A stretch of 64,000 nucleotides of DNA from positions 310,001 to 374,000 of the forward strand of contig NZ_JACCKX010000001.1 of NCBI RefSeq assembly GCF_013423955.1. The letters are read 5' to 3'. Positions 9,978-20,904 of this stretch are shown here, one piece after another. The translations under genes were made by a program, and so were the position numbers. This DNA comes from Ottowia beijingensis (GTDB lineage Bacteria > Pseudomonadota > Gammaproteobacteria > Burkholderiales > Burkholderiaceae_C). Each line of letters opens with the position of its first letter. Position 1 is the stretch's first letter. Under the pieces are notes generated by a model, which saw only the letters and a program-made list of their open reading frames with translations, had not been told where the DNA came from and made no database searches.

Positions 9978-10556
9978 ATGGACCTGGCCGCCCTGATCGG
10001 CACCTACGGCTACTGGGCCGTCGCGCTGGGCTGCCTGCTGGAAGGCGAGACGGTGCTGCTGCTGGCCGGCTTCGCGGCGCACCGCGGCTACCTGCAGTGG
10101 CCGGTGGTGGTGGCCGTGGCGGCGGCGGCAGGTTTCGCGGGCGACATGGCCTTCTTTCTGCTGGGGCGGCGCTTCGCGCCGCAGATCCTCGCGCGCTGGC
10201 CGCAGGTCGCGGCACAGCGCCAGCGGCTGGATGGCTGGCTGCAACGCTACGGCGCCTGGGTGGTGGTCTCGGTGCGCTTTCTGTACGGCTTCCGCATCGC
10301 CGGGCCGGTGCTGATCGGCGCCAGCGGCATGGCCTGGACGCGCTTTGCCGCGTTCAACGCCCTGGGCGCCGTGCTGTGGGCCGTGCTGCTCACCGGCCTC
10401 GGCTGGTTCTTCGGCCAGGCGGCGCAGGCGCTGCTGGGCAAGGCGCAGCACTACGAGGGCTGGCTGGCACTGGGCGTGATCGTGGTGGCGCTGGGCTACG
10501 CGCTGTGGTCGCGCCGGCGCGCGCGGCGCGGTGCCGGGCCTGGGCAGGGTCGTTAG
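9978..10556 (+). CDS. DedA-family membrane protein
   Basis: A 192-residue protein with the DedA (SNARE-associated/VTT) core: an N-terminal helix ending LEGETVLLLAGFAA, the GD motif of AAGFAGDMAFFLLGRRFA, and the conserved R..YGFRIAGPVLIGASGM segment. At least five hydrophobic stretches are present. DedA proteins help move undecaprenyl phosphate or other lipids across the inner membrane and support envelope stability. It starts one base after the P-type ATPase stop, so the two are probably co-transcribed. Confidence 0.9.
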   Translation: MDLAALIGTYGYWAVALGCLLEGETVLLLAGFAAHRGYLQWPVVVAVAAAAGFAGDMAFFLLGRRFAPQILARWPQVAAQRQRLDGWLQRYGAWVVVSVRFLYGFRIAGPVLIGASGMAWTRFAAFNALGAVLWAVLLTGLGWFFGQAAQALLGKAQHYEGWLALGVIVVALGYALWSRRRARRGAGPGQGR

Positions 10557-10574
10557 GGCAGGAGCGACGCCGCG

Positions 10575-12937
10575 ATGCAAGCCATACACCGCAAGGCGCT
10601 GCGCGATCTGTGGCTGATGCGCGGGCAGGCGCTGGCCATCGCGCTGGTCATCGCCTCGGGCATTGCCATGCTGGTGATGTCGCAATCCACGCTCGAATCG
10701 CTGCGCGACACGCGGGCGCTGCTGTATCAGCAATACCGCTTCTCCGACGTGTGGGCGCAGGTCAAGCGCGCGCCTGAACATGTGGCCGAGCGTGTGGCCA
10801 CCCTGCCCGGCGTGGCCGAGGTGGAAATGCGCGTGATCACCAGCGGCAAGCTGCAGGTGCCCCGCTTTGGCGAACCGGCAGAAGCGCTGGTGCTGTCGCT
10901 GCCCGACAGCGGTGAGCCGCTGCAGAACCGCCTGTACCTGCGTGCCGGCCGCATGCTGGCCCCGTTTGCGCACGGTGAGGTGCTGATCAGCGACGCCTTT
11001 GCGCAGGCGCACGGACTGAAGCCCGGCGACCGTCTGCGCGCCACGGTGTACGGGCGCTCGCAATGGTTCACCATAGTCGGCATCGCGGTTTCACCCGAGT
11101 ACCTGTACCAGGTCAAGCCCGGCGCCATGCTGCCCGATTACAAGCGCTTCGGCATCGTGTGGGCGCACCGGCGCGCGCTGGAGGCGGCACTGAACATGGA
11201 CGGCGCCTTCAACCAGCTCACCGCCACGCTGGTGCCCGGGGCCAACGAGCGCGAGGTGATCGACGCCATCGACCGCACGCTGGCGCGCTATGGCAGCCGC
11301 GGCGCGGTGGGCCGGTCAGAGCAGCAGTCGGCCGCCATCCTGAACGACGAGTTCAAGCAGCTGGCCACCATGGCGCGGCTGTTTCCGGCCATCTTCCTGG
11401 GCGTGGCCGCCTTCTTGCTGAACGTGGTGTTCAAGCGCCTGATCGGCATGCAGCGCGACCAGGTGGCCATCCTCAAGGCCTTTGGCTACAGCACGCTGCA
11501 GGTGGCGCTGCACTACGGGCTGATCGTCACGCTGATCTGCGCGCTCGGCACCGTGCTGGGCGTGGCCCTGGGCGCCTGGCTGGGCACCCACCTGGCGGGG
11601 CTGTACCAGGCCAACTTCCGCTTTCCGTTCCTGCACTTTTCCATCGGCCTGCCGGTGGTGGCCCTGGGCGCCGGCGTGAGCCTGCTGGCGGCGCTGGCTG
11701 GCACCGGCTATGCGGTGTTTGCCGCCGCGGGCGAGCCGGTGGCGCAGGCCATGCGCCCGCCCGCGCCGGAGCGCTTCAGGCGCACGCTGGTGGAGCGCCT
11801 GGGCCTGACGCGCTGGCTGTCGCAGCCTACGCGCATCATCTGGCGCCAGCTGGAGCGCCGGCCCGGCATGGCGTTGATGTCCATCATCGGGCTGGCGCTG
11901 GCCGGCGGCATCATGCTGATGTCCAGCTTTCAGACCGGCTCGATCAACTTCATGGTCGAGCACACCTTCCGGCTCGGCCAGCAGCACGACCTGTCGGTCA
12001 CCTTCATCGAAGCCAGCTCGCGCCAGGCCGCGCACGAGTTGCGCGCGCTGCCGGGCGTGCAGCATGCAGAAGGCATCCGCACGGTGGCGGTGCGCCTGCG
12101 CCATGAAAACCACCACGTGCTCAGCAGCATCGAAGGCCTGCCCCCAGCAGCACCTTGCGCAGCCCGGTCGACACCGAGATGCGCCGCGTGACGCTGCCGC
12201 CCGGCGGCGTGGTGCTCGGCGACTACCTGGCCAAGCGCCTGCACGTGGGCGTGGGCGACAGGGTGCAGGTGGAAGTACTCGAAGGCCGGCAGAAGCGGCT
12301 GGAACTGCCGGTCACGCAGCTGGTGGAAGAGTTCCTGGGCCTGCGCGCCTACATGGATCTGGACGCCCTCAACCGCGCGCTGGGCGATGGCGACGTCATC
12401 AGCGGCGCGCTGCTCACCGTGGCCCCCGAAGCCCAGACCCGCGTGCTGCACGAGCTGGACCGCCGCCCGCGCGTGGCCGGGGCCGAGTCGCGCCTGGCCG
12501 CCATCAACTCGTTCTACGACACGCTGGCGCAGACCACCCGCCTGTTCAGCTGGATGGCTGCGCTGATGGGCGCGATCATCAACTTCGGCGTGGTCTACAA
12601 CTCGGCGCGCATCGCCCTGGCCGAACGCGGGCGCGAGCTGGCCAGCCTGCGTGTGCTGGGCTTCACCCAGAACGAAGTGGCCTACATCCTGCTGGGCGAG
12701 CTGGCCTTGCTGGTGTTGATCTCCATCCCGCTCAGCTTTGCCGCCGGCTACGGCCTGGCGTGGCTGCTGGCGCAGGGCATGCAGTCGGACTCGAACCGCG
12801 TGCCGGTGGTGCTGACGGCTTCGGGCTACGCGATGGTCGCGCTGGTTACCGTGGTCAGCGCCGTGCTGTCGTCGCTGGCGGTGTACTGGCGCATCCGGCA
12901 GCTCGACATGATCGGCGTGCTGAAGACGCGCGAGTAG
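10575..12937 (+). CDS. FtsX-type ABC transporter permease
   Basis: A large permease (about 787 residues once repaired) with an N-terminal signal anchor (LWLMRGQALAIALVIASGI), two FtsX domains each bearing a membrane trio (around 270-380 and 640-780), and large periplasmic loops. It is of the long form with two repeated halves, as in MacB-like or lipid/peptide export permeases. It should pair with the ATPase at 6535 and the HlyD-type adaptor at 13658. The frame breaks at about 12143 in CTGCCCCCAGC; a sixth C restores LPPSSTLRSPVDTEM. Substrate unknown. Confidence 0.85.
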
Positions 12938-12991
12938 CGTTCGAGCACCCAGGTAATTAAAATATTCATTGCATTCATCAAAGGCACCGCC

Positions 12992-13243
12992 ATGACCTCT
13001 TTGAGCATCACCATGAAGGGCCAAGTCACCCTCAAGCGCGACCTGTTGCAGCACCTGGGCCTCAAGCCAGGCGAGCGCATCGAACTCGACAAGCTGCCGG
13101 GCGGCGAGTTGCGCCTGCGGGCAGCACGGCCGGCCGGCACCATCGACAGCTTCATCGGCCGGCACAAGGGCAGGCTGAAAAAGCCGTTGACCATCGACGA
13201 GATGAACGACATCGCCGCCGCCGGCTGGGCGGGCGAGCCGTGA
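12992..13243 (+). CDS. vapB: AbrB/MazE-type antitoxin (VapB)
   Basis: An 83-residue protein with an N-terminal AbrB-like swapped-hairpin DNA-binding motif (SITMKGQVTLKRDLLQHLGL) and a C-terminal tail (TIDEMNDIAAAGW) of the sort that plugs the toxin active site. Its stop overlaps the GTG start of the PIN toxin by four bases, the usual antitoxin-first order. Such pairs bind their own promoter; the AT-rich AATTAAAATATTCATT just upstream (about 12955-12971) is the likely control site. Confidence 0.88.
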   Translation: MTSLSITMKGQVTLKRDLLQHLGLKPGERIELDKLPGGELRLRAARPAGTIDSFIGRHKGRLKKPLTIDEMNDIAAAGWAGEP

Positions 13244-13637
13244 AAATCTCCGTCGACACCAATGTGCTGGTGCGTGCCGTGCTGCAAGATGACGCCAGCC
13301 AGGGCGAAGCCGCCGCCACGCTGCTGAGAAGCGCGTCGCTGATCGCTGTGTCCCTGCCCTGCCTGTGCGACTTGGTATGGGTGCTGCGCCGGGGGCCAAG
13401 CTGTCCGTCGCCGATGTGGCGTTGACCATCCGCGACCTGCTTGGCGCGGGCAACGTGGTGATGAACCGTCCCGCCGTCGAGGCTGGCCTGGCCGTGCTGG
13501 AGGCGGGCGGCGACTTCGCCGACGGCATCATGGCCTACGAAGGCGAATGGCTGGGCGGCGAAACCTTTGTGTCCTTCGATCGCCAGGCCGTGGCGTTGTT
13601 GACCCAGCAAGGACAGGCCGCGCGCCTGCTGGACTGA
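13240..13637 (+). CDS. vapC: PIN-domain ribonuclease toxin (VapC), frame broken once
   Basis: It begins with GTG overlapping the antitoxin stop. PIN-domain acidic residues are visible: Asp in VDTNVLVRA near the N-terminus, and the later FADGIMAYE and FVSFDRQA segments. VapC toxins cut specific RNAs. The frame shifts near 13395 in CCGGGGGCC; a sixth G joins LVWVLRRG to AKLSVADVAL and gives 132 residues, the normal size. If the lost base is real, the toxin is dead; if it is a base-calling error, the pair is intact. Confidence 0.85.
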
Positions 13638-13657
13638 CCTGATCAAGACCCCAACCC

Positions 13658-14842
13658 ATGACCCGCAAGACCATTTATTGGCTGCTCGCCGCCGTGGCGC
13701 TGGCCGTGCTGGCGTGGGCGGCGATGCGCGAGCCGGTGCAGCTGGCCAGCACCGCGACCGTCACGCGCGGGCCGCTGGAAGTGAGCTTTCAGGAAGAAGG
13801 CAAGACGCGGCTGAAACAGCGCTACGTGGTCACCGCGCCGGTGGCCGGCATGGTGCGCCGCATTGCGCTGCAGCCGGGCGACGCGGTACGCGCCGGCCAG
13901 GTGCTGGCCGAGATCGAGCCGGCCACCAGCCAACTGCTTGACCCGCGCTCGCGCAGTCAGGCGCAGGCCGAACTACGCGGCGCCGAGGCGCAACTGGCCG
14001 CCGTGCGTCAGCGCATCGGCGCCGCGCAGGCCGCCGACCGGCTGGCGCAGACCGACCTGCGCCGCGCGCAGACGCTGCAGGGCGCCGGCGCCGTGTCGCA
14101 GGAGTACCTGGACAACGCCCGCGCCCGCGCCACCTCGACCGGCGCTGAACTCGCCGCCGCCCACGCCGACGAGCGCGCCGCCACCGAGCGCGTGAACGCC
14201 GCGCGCGCCCTGCTGGCCGACGAGGGGCGCGCCAGCGGCACGGCCAAGGTGCTCACGGTGACCGCGCCGGTGGCTGGCCGCGTGCTCAAGCGCCCGGTGG
14301 AAAGCGCCACGCCCGTGCCCATCGGCCAGGTGTTGATGGAGATCGGCGATCCGGCGCTGCTGGAGATCGAGGCCGAGGTGCTGTCGACCGACGCCGTGCG
14401 GCTGGCGCCCAGCCTGCCGGCGCGCATGCTGCGCTGGGGCGGCGAAGGCGTGCTGCAAGCGCGCATCGCCCGCATTGAACCCGGCGGCTACACCAAGGTG
14501 TCGGCGTTGGGCGTGGAAGAGCAGCGCACGCGCGTCATCCTCGACTTCGACACCCCGCGCGAGCAGTGGGCCGCGCTGGGCGATGCCTTCCGCGTGGAGG
14601 TCGAATTCATCGTGCAGCGCGAAGCTGACGTGCTGTAAGTGCCCGGCAGCGCGCTGTTCCGCACGGGCGACGGCTGGGCCGTGTACCGGCTGGAAGGCGG
14701 CAAGGCGCGGCGCACGCCGGTGAAGATCGGCCTGCGCTCGGCCACGGCGGCGCAGGTGCTGGAGGGGCTGGACGCGGGCCAGCGCGTGATCGTGCAGCCC
14801 GACGACCGCATCGTGGACGGCACGCGGATCAGCGCGCCTTGA
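13658..14842 (+). pseudogene. HlyD/MFP-type membrane fusion protein with an internal stop
   Basis: The protein has an N-terminal anchor (IYWLLAAVALAVLAWAAM), a lipoyl half-motif (VVTAPVAGMVRRIALQPGD), a coiled-coil hairpin rich in Ala/Gln/Arg (about 90-190), a second lipoyl half (VTAPVAGRVLKRP) and a beta-barrel. It is the periplasmic adaptor expected for the FtsX permease. At 14636-14638 a TAA interrupts the frame, with clear homology-like continuation (VPGSALFRTGDGWAVYRL) to 14842 in the same frame, consistent with CAA to TAA. The truncated form would lose about 67 C-terminal residues. Confidence 0.8.
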
Positions 14843-14883
14843 TGGAAGAAGTGCTTGATGAGCCACCAGTCTCGGACACTGTT

Positions 14884-15052
14884 GTGGGAGCGGGCTTGCC
14901 CGCGATGAGGCGCCTCGCCCCCACGAGCGCTTGATCGCGGGCAAGCCCGCTCCCACAGTGCGGATGCGCTCCGCGCCGCATCCGCGACGTCTGGATGATC
15001 AACAAAAAGTGCCTATAACGCCCGTCCAGACTGCGCGAACAGCTATCGTTAC
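14884..15052. repeat. Family B palindrome followed by a family D repeat
   Basis: TGTGGGAGCGGGCTTGCCCG...CGGGCAAGCCCGCTCCCACA (14884-14960) is a perfect REP-like pair. The D copy (about 15000-15052) carries ACGCCCGTCCAGACTGCGCG then CAGCTATCG. The repeats fill the gap between convergent genes. Confidence 0.8.
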
Positions 15053-15428
15053 CGTAGCGAATCGTCCTGACGGGAGTCGCGGTCTCGCCCGTCCGCGCGG
15101 CTTTGCCAGGGCCAGCGCCCTTCCAGTTCCACCTGCAGCGCCATGCTGAGAAAGGTGCGGATCAGCACGATCACGCCCAGCACCAGCACGCCGTCCAGCG
15201 TGGGCGTGATGGCCACGGTGCGGATGATGTCGGCGGCGATCAGGATCTCCAGCCCCAGCAGGATGCCGCGTCCCAGGTCCTGCCGCAGCATGCGAAAGCC
15301 GTCGGCGCGTGCACGCCCGGTGGTGGCATAGCGCACCGCCGCCACCAGCAGGCCGACCACGATGGCCAGCACGCCGGCGGCGTCGATGACGATGCCGACG
15401 GCCTCGATGACGGTGCGGATTCGGTCAT
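15049..15428 (-). CDS. DUF1622 membrane protein
   Basis: A small inner-membrane protein of about 126 residues with three hydrophobic segments, including the family-like VLAIVVGLLVAAVRY and QDLGRGILLGLEILIAADIIRTVA. Function is unknown for the family. The start at 15428 is chosen for the GGAGG site eight bases upstream (CAGGAGGCTTCGTGATG). The frame shifts within the first six codons (near 15415) and one missing base restores it. Confidence 0.8.
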
Positions 15429-15450
15429 CACGAAGCCTCCTGCTCGCGCC

Positions 15451-16164
<714 letters not shown>

Positions 16165-16171
16165 AGCAACC

Positions 16172-16312
16172 CTTCACAAGGGCTGCGCAGCAAGCCCTTT
16201 CTGGCGGCCGCGGAGCAGGCCACGCCGGAACGCCGTGGTCGGGGTCCCCCGACCACCAGCGTTGTCCCCTCCGGGGATGCCGCGTGAGCGGCTCAGGGGG
16301 AGCCGTTACTCA
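16172..16312 (-). repeat. Family A intergenic repeat, copy 2 (reverse orientation)
   Basis: Read on the minus strand it runs CCCCTGAGCCGCTCACGCGG to GGCCTGCTCCGCGGCC. It separates lolC from lolD within what should be one operon and slightly overlaps the lolC end. Confidence 0.75.
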
Positions 16313-17572
16313 TAGCGCAAAGCCTCCGCGGGATTCACGCGGCTGGCGCGCCAGCTTGGGTAAATGGTCGCCACGAAAGCCAGCAGCAGCGAGATCACCG
16401 CGATCGGCACGATGTCGCTGGCCTGCGGGTCGCTGGGCATTTTGCTGATCAGGTAGATGTCCTTGGGCAGGAAGCTGGCGCGGAACACGCCTTCCAGGAA
16501 GGGCACGATGACGTCGATGTTGAAGGCGATCAGCAGCCCCAGCGCCAGCCCCGCCAGCGTGCCGATCACGCCCACCAGCGCGCCCTGCACGATGAAGATC
16601 TTCATGATGCTGGCCGGGCTCGCCCCAGCGTGCGCAGAATGGCGATGTCGGCGCGCTTGTCCTGCACCGTCATCACCAGCGTGCTGACCAGGTTGAACGC
16701 GGCCACGGCCACGATCAGCGTGAGGATGATGAACATCATGCGCTTCTCGAGCTGCACGGCGGCGAACCAGGTGCGGTTCTGGCGCGTCCAGTCCAGCAGC
16801 AACAGATGGCCGCTCAGGCTGCCGGCCAGCTGGTCAGTCACCTGTCGCGCCTGGTGCAGGTCGCGCAGCTTCAGGCGAATGCCCGTCGGCCCCTCCAGGC
16901 GGAAGATGCGCGCGGCGTCGTCCATGTGCAGCATGGCCAGTGCCGAGTCGTATTCGTAGTGGCCGCTGCTGAAGGTGCCCACCACCGTCATCTGCTTCAG
17001 GCGCGGCACCACGCCGGCGGGCGTGACCTGGCTGCTGGGCGCGATCAGCGTCACCTGGTCGCCCTCGCCCACGCCCAGCTTGCGCGCCAGGTCGCTGCCC
17101 AGCAGGATGCCGAACTCGCCCGGCACCAGCTTGGGCAGCAGCGTGTCGCGCATCTCGGCGGCCACGTCGGTCACGTTGGGCTCCAGCGCCGGGTCGATGC
17201 CGCGCACGATGGCGCCCTGCATGGTCTCGCCGCGCGCCAGCAGGCCCTGCGCGCCGATGAAAGGCGCGGCGCCGATCACCTCGGGTGCTGGCGCACCTCG
17301 GTCAGTGTGCGGGCCGGGTCGGGCAGCGCGCCGCCATCGGGCGAGAACACCTCGACGTGCGAGATCACGCTGAGCATGCGGCCGGCCACGTCCTTCTGAA
17401 AGCCGTTCATTACGCTCAGCACGATGATCAGCGCCGCCACGCCGAGGGCGATGCCCAGCATCGACGCCGCCGAGATGAACGAGATGAAGCCGTTGCGCCG
17501 CGTCGCCCGCCCGGCGCGCGTGTAGCGCCAGCCGAGCAGCAATTCATAAGGCCAGCGTTGGGACAGGGACAT
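16306..17572 (-). CDS. lolC: Lipoprotein-releasing system permease LolC/LolE
   Basis: The repaired protein has 422 residues: an N-terminal [11 protein letters not shown] segment and membrane helix ([20 protein letters not shown]), a periplasmic domain, and three C-terminal membrane helices ending AEALRYE, the LolC/E hallmark. It forms the LolCDE complex with the neighbouring ATPase; single LolC-like permeases act as homodimers (LolF type) in many bacteria, which fits the lack of a second permease gene here. Two single-base losses break the frame, near 17282 (CACCCGAGG) and near 16622 (CTGGGGCGAG). Adding one base to each joins HPEVIGAA and [11 protein letters not shown]. Confidence 0.9.
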
Positions 17573-17647
17573 GGGATCGGGTGGCAGGGCGCGCGGAACG
17601 GGCCTGGAGGCAAAGGGGGCAATTCTCGCATCCTCCACAATCCGGCC

Positions 17648-18584
17648 GTGCCCGAGACTTTTCACCTGCTGATTGCCGACGCCCACCCCTGCTGCCCGAA
17701 GGCAGCGCCCTGCCCGCGCTGCCGCCGCTGCCCCGGCTAGAGGCGCTGCTCAGGCGTCTGCAGGTCAGCGACACCCTCACCTGCGACGACGACGCGCCCG
17801 ACACCCCCTCGAGCGCGCCCTGGCCCACGCCCACGGCCTGCCCGGCGCGCCCGGCCAGGTGCCGTGGGCGGCGTTCGACACCGCTACCCTCGGCACGCCC
17901 TGCGCCTGGCTGCGGCCCTGCCACTGGCAGCTGGGCATGGACCACATCACCCTGCTGCCGCCCAAGCAACTGCTGTTGACCGAAGCCGAATCGCGCGCCT
18001 TGCTGGCCGCCGTGCAGCCGCTGCTGCAGGAAGACGGCCTGACGCTGACCTACCAGCGCCCCGACGCCTGGCTGGCGCAGGGCGAGCTGCTGCGCGGGCT
18101 GACCACCTGGTCGATGGCGCGCGCCGCGCAGCAGCCGCTGACGCGCGAGGTGCTGTCGCACGCGCCCACACCCGCACAAAGCGCGCACCTGCGCCGGCTG
18201 CAGAACGAGCTGCAGATGCTGCTCTACACCCAGCCCGTGAACGATGCGCGCGAGCAGGCTCGGCAGCCGCCGGTGAACGCGCTGTGGACCGAAGGCGCGG
18301 GCGTGCTCGACCACGCCATCGCCCCCAACCCGGCCGTGCAGGTCGATGCGCGCCTGGCCCCCGCCGCCACGCCCGACCTCGCCGCCTGGCAGGCAGCGTG
18401 GCAGGCCATCGACGCCGACAGCGTGGCGCAGCTCGCCCAGCAACTGGCCGCGGGCGCCGACGTGCGCCTGACCCTGTGCGGCCCCCGCCGCGCCATCACG
18501 CTGAAGCGCGGCACCGGGCTGGGCTTCAGGGTTTCAAGCCTTTTCAGCCCCCAGCGCTTATCCAGTCTGCGCGAGCAGCTATGA
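17648..18584 (+). CDS. Unrecognised conserved-looking protein upstream of recJ
   Basis: I do not recognise the function. The repaired product is 312 residues from a GTG start ([14 protein letters not shown]), followed by long alpha-helical, Leu/Ala/Gln-rich stretches; segments such as [18 protein letters not shown] and [13 protein letters not shown] look conserved in style. Genes in this position in Burkholderiales are sometimes labelled as phosphoglycerate-mutase-like regulators, but no catalytic motif is visible. Two lost C bases (near 17690 in CACCCCTG and near 17810 in ACACCCCCTC) break the frame. The last 20 residues and the TGA stop come from a family D repeat, suggesting the original C-terminus was replaced. 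Confidence 0.6.
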
Positions 18585-18670
18585 ATATTGATGCAGGAGC
18601 GGGCTTGCCCGCGATGAGCGGCGGATACGAACGGTGCGCCCCATCGCGGCCACGGCCGCTCCCACAAGAA
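18529..18670. repeat. Family D repeat followed by family B palindrome
   Basis: The D copy (18529-18592: TTTCAAGCCTTTTCAGCCCC, then GAGCAGCTATGAATA) supplies the stop of the upstream gene. The B pair (18594-18670) runs GCAGGAGCGGGCTTGCCCGC...GCGGCCACGGCCGCTCCCAC and abuts the recJ start. Confidence 0.75.
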
Positions 18671-18684
18671 AACCACCCGCTTCC

Positions 18685-20390
18685 ATGAAGATTGAAATCC
18701 GCGACGTTCCCCCGCGCCGCCTGGGCGCTGGAGCAGGCCGGCGTGCACCCGCTGCTGGCGCGCCTGTTCGCGGCGCGCGGCGTGACCAGCCGCGACGAGC
18801 TGGACGACGGCCTGGCGCGCCTGCTGCCGCCCGCGGGCTTGAGAGGCGTGCAAGAAGCCGCCGTGCTGCTGGCCGATGCCATCGCCGCGCAACAGCGCCT
18901 GTGCATCGTGGCCGACTACGACTGCGACGGCGCCACCGCCTGCGCCGTGGGCATCCGCGGCCTGCGGCTGCTGGGTGCGCAGCATGTGAGCTATCTGGTG
19001 CCCGACCGCGTGGTCGACGGCTACGGGCTCACACCGCCCATCGCCGAGCGCGTGGCGGCCCAAGGCGCCGACGTGCTGATCACGGTGGACAACGGCATCG
19101 CAAGCGTCGAGGGCGTGGCGCGCGCGCGCGAACTGGGCCTGAAGGTGCTGGTGACCGACCACCACCTGCCGGGCAGCGAGTTGCCTTCGGCCGACTGCAT
19201 CGTCAACCCCAACCAGCCCGGCTGCGATTTCGAGAGCAAATCGATCGCCGGCGTGGGCGTGATGTTCTACGTGCTGATGGCGCTGCGGGCCGAGTTGCGG
19301 CAACGGGGCGCTTTCGACCAGGCCACACAGCCGAAGCTCGATGCCTTGCTGCCACTGGTGGCGCTGGGCACCGTGGCCGACGTGGTGCGGCTCGACGCCA
19401 ACAACCGCCGCCTGGTCGCGCAGGGCCTCAAGCGCATCCGCGCCGGGCAGTTGCCGGTGGGCCTGTCCGCTCTTTTTCCGTAGCTGCCCGCGCAAGCCAG
19501 AAGGCGACCACCTTCGATTTCGGCTTCGCCCTGGGCCCGCGCATCAACGCCGCCGGCCGCCTGGCCGACATGACGCTGGGCATCGAACTGCTGCTGACCG
19601 ACGACGCGGCGCGCGCCGACGAGCTGGCGCGCACGCTCGACGGCATCAACCGCGAGCGGCGCGAGATCGAGGGCGGCATGCGCGAGCAGGCCATGCAGAT
19701 CGCCGAGGGGCTGTTCGATGTCGAGGATGAACCACCCAGCGCTATCGCCGTGTTCGACCCCGACTTCCACGAAGGCGTGGTCGGCATCGTCGCCGCGCGG
19801 CTGAAGGACCGGCTGCACCGCCCCACCTTCGTCTTCGCCGCCAGCAGCGCGCCAGGGCGCGAGCACGAGCTGAAGGGCTCGGGCCGCTCGATCCCCGGCT
19901 TTCACCTGCGCGATGCGCTGGATCTGGTGGCCAAGCGCCACCCGGGCGTTTTGTCTAAGTTCGGAGGCCACGCCATGGCCGCCGGCTGCACGATTGCCGA
20001 AGAACACTTCGACACCTTCGAGCAGGCGCTGCAGCAGGTGGCCGCCGAATGGCTGGACGCCGCCACGCTGACGCGCCGGCTGGAGACCGATGGCCCCCTG
20101 CCGCCCGAATACCGCCGCCCCGACATGGTGGACACGCTGCACCGCGAGGTGTGGGGCCAGGGCTTTGCGCCACCGGTGTTCAGCGAGGAGGTGGAAGTGA
20201 TCAGCCAGCGGCTGGTGGGCGAGAAGCACCTGGCGCTGAAGCTGCGCCACCAGGGCCAGCCGGTGGACGGCATCTGGTTCGGCCACACCGAGCCGTTGCC
20301 GGCGCGGGCGCAACTGGCCTTCCGGCTGGAGGCGGACGAATGGCAGGGCGTGCGGCGCGTGCGGCTGTTGGTGGAGGGGTCGCTGGCTGA
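18685..20390 (+). CDS. recJ: Single-stranded-DNA exonuclease RecJ, frame broken at three sites
   Basis: The RecJ features are clear: the DHH motif region VADYDCDGATACAVG, TVDNGI, TDHHLPG, FALGPRINAAGRLADMTLGI, the DHHA1 segment GSGRSIPGFHLRDAL with GGHAMAAGC, and the C-terminal OB-like part. RecJ degrades ssDNA 5' to 3' in repair and recombination. Breaks: near 18708 two bases of a GC alternation (restores VPPRAAWALEQAG from ATG 18685), near 19478 one T of a T5 run (restores GLSALFSVAARASQKATTF), and near 20377 one G (restores LLVEGVAG then stop). Adding four bases gives exactly 569 residues. A TTG at 18692 could instead start the main frame. Confidence 0.9.
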
Positions 20391-20414
20391 GCCTGCGCGT
20401 GCGTGGCGGGTGGG

Positions 20415-20885
20415 GCTTTTGTGGGAGCGGCCTTGGCCGCGATGGGCTTCGTGGGGGTGGCAGCGCTGCATCGCGGCCAAGGCCGCTCCCACAAAGACAG
20501 GGAGACACGCATACTCCCTCATAAACACGCCGCCAGCGCCCGTTCAGAAAGCGCTACAAGCAGATACTCCCTATTCACCCTCCCCCACTGGGGAGGGCCG
20601 AGGTGGGGGCCGGGGTGGGGGCCGCGCCGCATGCACCACGACAAGGAGTTGCCCCCATCCCTGCCTTCCCCAGAGGGGGAAGGAGTCACAGCGTGACGGC
20701 AACGCTCGCTCTGCCGAAGCCACATACCCCTCTATATTCAGGCCGCCAGCGCCTGTCCAACAAGCTCTGCAGGCAGATACCCCCTATTCACCCTCCCCGC
20801 TGGGGAGGGCCGGGTGAGGGCCGCGCCGCATGCGCCACGGCAGGTGCGGCCCCCATCCCTGCCTTCCCCCAGCTGGCGAAGTCGC
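20415..20885. repeat. Repeat-filled gap: family B pair and family C elements
   Basis: 20419-20504 is a B palindrome pair. Then come blocks with CAGATACTCCCTATTCACCC and ACTGGGGAGGGCCGAGGTGG, repeated at 20755-20830 and followed by ATCCCTGCCTTCCCC pieces. Two degenerate D-like cores (GCCAGCGCCCGTTC, GCCAGCGCCTGTCC) sit in front of each CAGATACTCCC block. No gene is supported between recJ and the Bug receptor. Confidence 0.7.
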
Positions 20886-20904
20886 CGCAGCGCCGCGGCG
20901 GCGC

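Noticed and set aside
19467..19505. A family D-like string (TAGCTGCCCGCGCAAGCCAG) inside recJ
   Set aside because: RecJ proteins have the same residue spacing here (GLSALF..AARA..ATTFDFGFALGP), so there is no room for an insertion; the likeness is chance.
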